Shown: in pieces, positions 45,877 through 47,177 of the stretch | How the letters are laid out: the number at the start of each line of letters is the position of its first letter | Position numbering within the stretch: position 1 is the stretch's first letter | Assembly (NCBI GenBank): GCA_002480525.1 | Contig: DLCH01000025.1 | Span: 30,739 to 77,915, forward strand | DNA: 47,177 nt | Direction: 5' to 3' | Origin: Gammaproteobacteria bacterium UBA7803 | GTDB taxonomy: Bacteria > Pseudomonadota > Gammaproteobacteria > Pseudomonadales > Azotimanducaceae | Notes under the pieces: generated by a model | Told to the model about the DNA's origin: nothing | The model's database searches: none | Seen by the model: only the letters and a program-made list of their open reading frames with translations | Made by a program: the position numbers and the translations under genes

Positions 45877-47177
45877 GGCGCCGCCGCCGGCGAGGGGCCC
45901 GGGTAGACGATCTCGCCGTCGACCACGGTCATGATCACGGAGCCGTCGAGCAGGCCGCCGGGGTCGGTGTCGCCGAGCACGAACGGATCGACGTCCAGCA
46001 CCGTCATGTCCGCCCAGCGGCCGGGCTCGAGGGTGCCGGTCAGGTGTTCCCGGAACGCCGCGTAGGCGGACCAGTCGGTGTAGGCGCGCACCGTCTCCTC
46101 GGCGGTCAGGCGCTCCTCGGGGTACCAGCCCTCGGTGGGCTCGCGGGCCTTGTCGCGCCGGGTCATGCCGGCATGCAGCCCGTAGAAGATGTCGTGGTCC
46201 GATCCGGGGTTGTCGGCGTTGAAGGTCAGGTGCGCGCCGGCCTCGCGCAGGCTGCGCCAGGCGTAGGCGTGATGGACCCGCTCGGGGCCGAGACGGTCCT
46301 CGGCCCAGGCCTTGTCCTCCACGGCGTGGGGCGGCTCCATGGAGGCGATCAGGTCGAGGGCGCCGAAGCGGGCCATGTCCTCGGGGGACACCACCTGGGC
46401 ATGCTCGACGCGGTTGCGGTTGTTTCTGGCCTCCGGGGCGTTCTCGTAGACCGACTCGATGAAGTCGAGGGTCTCCCGGTTGCCGGCGTCGCCGATGGCG
46501 TGAATGCCGACCTGGAAGCCGGCCTGCATCATCGCCTCGGTCAGCTTCTGGTCGAAGCCGTACTGGTCGCCGCTGACGCCGCGGTGGCCGGGCCGGTCAC
46601 TGTAGTCGTCGAGCAGCCGGGCGCCGCGGGAGCCCAGGGCGCCGTCGTAGTAGGCCTTGACCGAACGGGTCACCAGAAAGCTGTCGTGGTCCTGGTCGGG
46701 TCCCCGGGCCAGCCAGTCCCGCGACAGCGCCTCGTCGCGCACCGACAGCATGGCGTAGACCCGGATGGGCAGCTCGCCGGCGGCCTCGAGATCCTCCAGC
46801 GCGGCCATCTCCGCGGCGTCGAGTCCGGCGTCGTGCACGGTGACGTAGCCGTCCCGGGCCATCTGCTGCAGCGCCCGCCGGGCGCGGTCCTTGAGCGCTT
46901 CGTGGTCCGGTGCGGGGATGGCGTTCTCCAGCAGCGGCACGGCGCGGTTGAGCAGCAGCCCGTTCGGCCGGCCGTCGGGGAACCGGCCGATCTCGCCGCC
47001 GACGGGGGCTTCCGTGTCGGCCGTGATTCCCGCCCGCTGCAGCGCCATGGCGTTGCCCCAGCCGGCGAAGCTGTGGAGGCTGCGCATGTACACCGGGTGG
47101 TCCGGAACCGCCTCCGTCAGCAGCGTCAGATCGGGGTAGCGGTTGGCCCAGGCGCCCTCGTCCCAGCCCTGGCCGAC
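45873..47177 (-). CDS. YtcJ-like amidohydrolase (N-terminus beyond the window)
   Basis: 435 residues are visible; the frame continues through the right edge, so the start and the HxH metal pair are outside. The first visible residues read GQGWDEGAW and then PDHPVYMRSLHSFAGWGN, the usual region after the HxH motif in this family. KAYYDGALGSRGARLL, IHAIGDAGNRE, RVEHAQVV and FNADNPGSD are later active-site landmarks; the last replaces the commoner GSDxPV. Substrate unknown. ATGA overlap with the exported arginase-family gene makes a two-gene amide/guanidine-hydrolysing unit likely. Whether it is a lipoprotein, as its relative at 20607, cannot be seen. Confidence 0.9.
   Translation of the reverse strand, partial: VGQGWDEGAWANRYPDLTLLTEAVPDHPVYMRSLHSFAGWGNAMALQRAGITADTEAPVGGEIGRFPDGRPNGLLLNRAVPLLENAIPAPDHEALKDRARRALQQMARDGYVTVHDAGLDAAEMAALEDLEAAGELPIRVYAMLSVRDEALSRDWLARGPDQDHDSFLVTRSVKAYYDGALGSRGARLLDDYSDRPGHRGVSGDQYGFDQKLTEAMMQAGFQVGIHAIGDAGNRETLDFIESVYENAPEARNNRNRVEHAQVVSPEDMARFGALDLIASMEPPHAVEDKAWAEDRLGPERVHHAYAWRSLREAGAHLTFNADNPGSDHDIFYGLHAGMTRRDKAREPTEGWYPEERLTAEETVRAYTDWSAYAAFREHLTGTLEPGRWADMTVLDVDPFVLGDTDPGGLLDGSVIMTVVDGEIVYPGPSPAAAP

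Overview
The window is about 47 kb of very GC-rich, densely coding bacterial DNA. It carries 40 protein genes, no rRNA or tRNA that I can see, no insertion sequence or phage gene, and no gap longer than about 170 bp between genes. Several features point to an aerobic gammaproteobacterium of the environmental, lipid-degrading kind. The inorganic pyrophosphatase and the bifunctional glutathionylspermidine synthetase/amidase are very like the Escherichia coli proteins, the outer-membrane lipoproteins and RND pump are Gram-negative, and a REP-like palindrome occurs twice. I cannot name the genus. Both ends cut through genes: a CYP153-like cytochrome P450 at the left and a YtcJ-like amidohydrolase at the right.

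Layout. 1-9.6 kb: P450 (partial), a PQQ-type sugar dehydrogenase lipoprotein, an enoyl-CoA hydratase, an exported DUF885 protein, a small protein, a methyltransferase-like protein, an epoxide-hydrolase-like alpha/beta hydrolase, a [2Fe-2S] ferredoxin, coaE and a PHP-domain protein. 9.2-19.2 kb: a thiolase-like protein without its nucleophilic cysteine paired with a DUF35 zinc-ribbon/OB protein, followed by the propionyl-CoA to succinyl-CoA route (methylmalonyl-CoA mutase, epimerase, propionyl-CoA carboxylase alpha and beta) with a glutathionylspermidine synthetase/amidase gene inserted in it. 19.4-24.5 kb: a sialidase-like lipoprotein with a YtcJ-like amidohydrolase lipoprotein, an NTF2-like protein, an HDOD protein and a small exported protein. 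24.6-30.5 kb: an acyl-CoA ligase, acyl-CoA dehydrogenase, second acyl-CoA ligase, pyrophosphatase and SDR dehydrogenase, preceded by a palindromic operator candidate. 30.6-36.2 kb: a two-gene RND efflux system and a MelB-type transporter. 36.2-38.9 kb: isobutyryl-CoA-dehydrogenase-like enzyme and methylmalonate-semialdehyde dehydrogenase (valine route). 39-47 kb: a GIN-domain repeat protein, a membrane-anchored TPR-like protein, a GGDEF protein, small exported proteins, a PLP decarboxylase, and an exported arginase-family protein coupled to a second YtcJ-like amidohydrolase.

How it fits together (inference). The window is rich in acyl-CoA chemistry that would yield and consume propionyl-CoA. 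A P450, a ferredoxin and an epoxide hydrolase could open a hydrocarbon or terpenoid skeleton. Acyl-CoA ligases, dehydrogenases, a hydratase, an SDR and an aldolase-like thiolase/DUF35 pair could shorten branched side chains. PCC, epimerase and mutase, fed also by valine through the isobutyryl-CoA dehydrogenase and MmsA, would drain propionyl-CoA into the TCA cycle. The most unusual items are the Cys-less thiolase/DUF35 pair, the exported arginase-family protein with an altered metal-ligand motif, the two REP-like palindromes that sit only beside propionyl/methylmalonate genes, and the palindrome cluster upstream of the first acyl-CoA ligase. I did not find clear evidence of a wholly new defence or mobile system.
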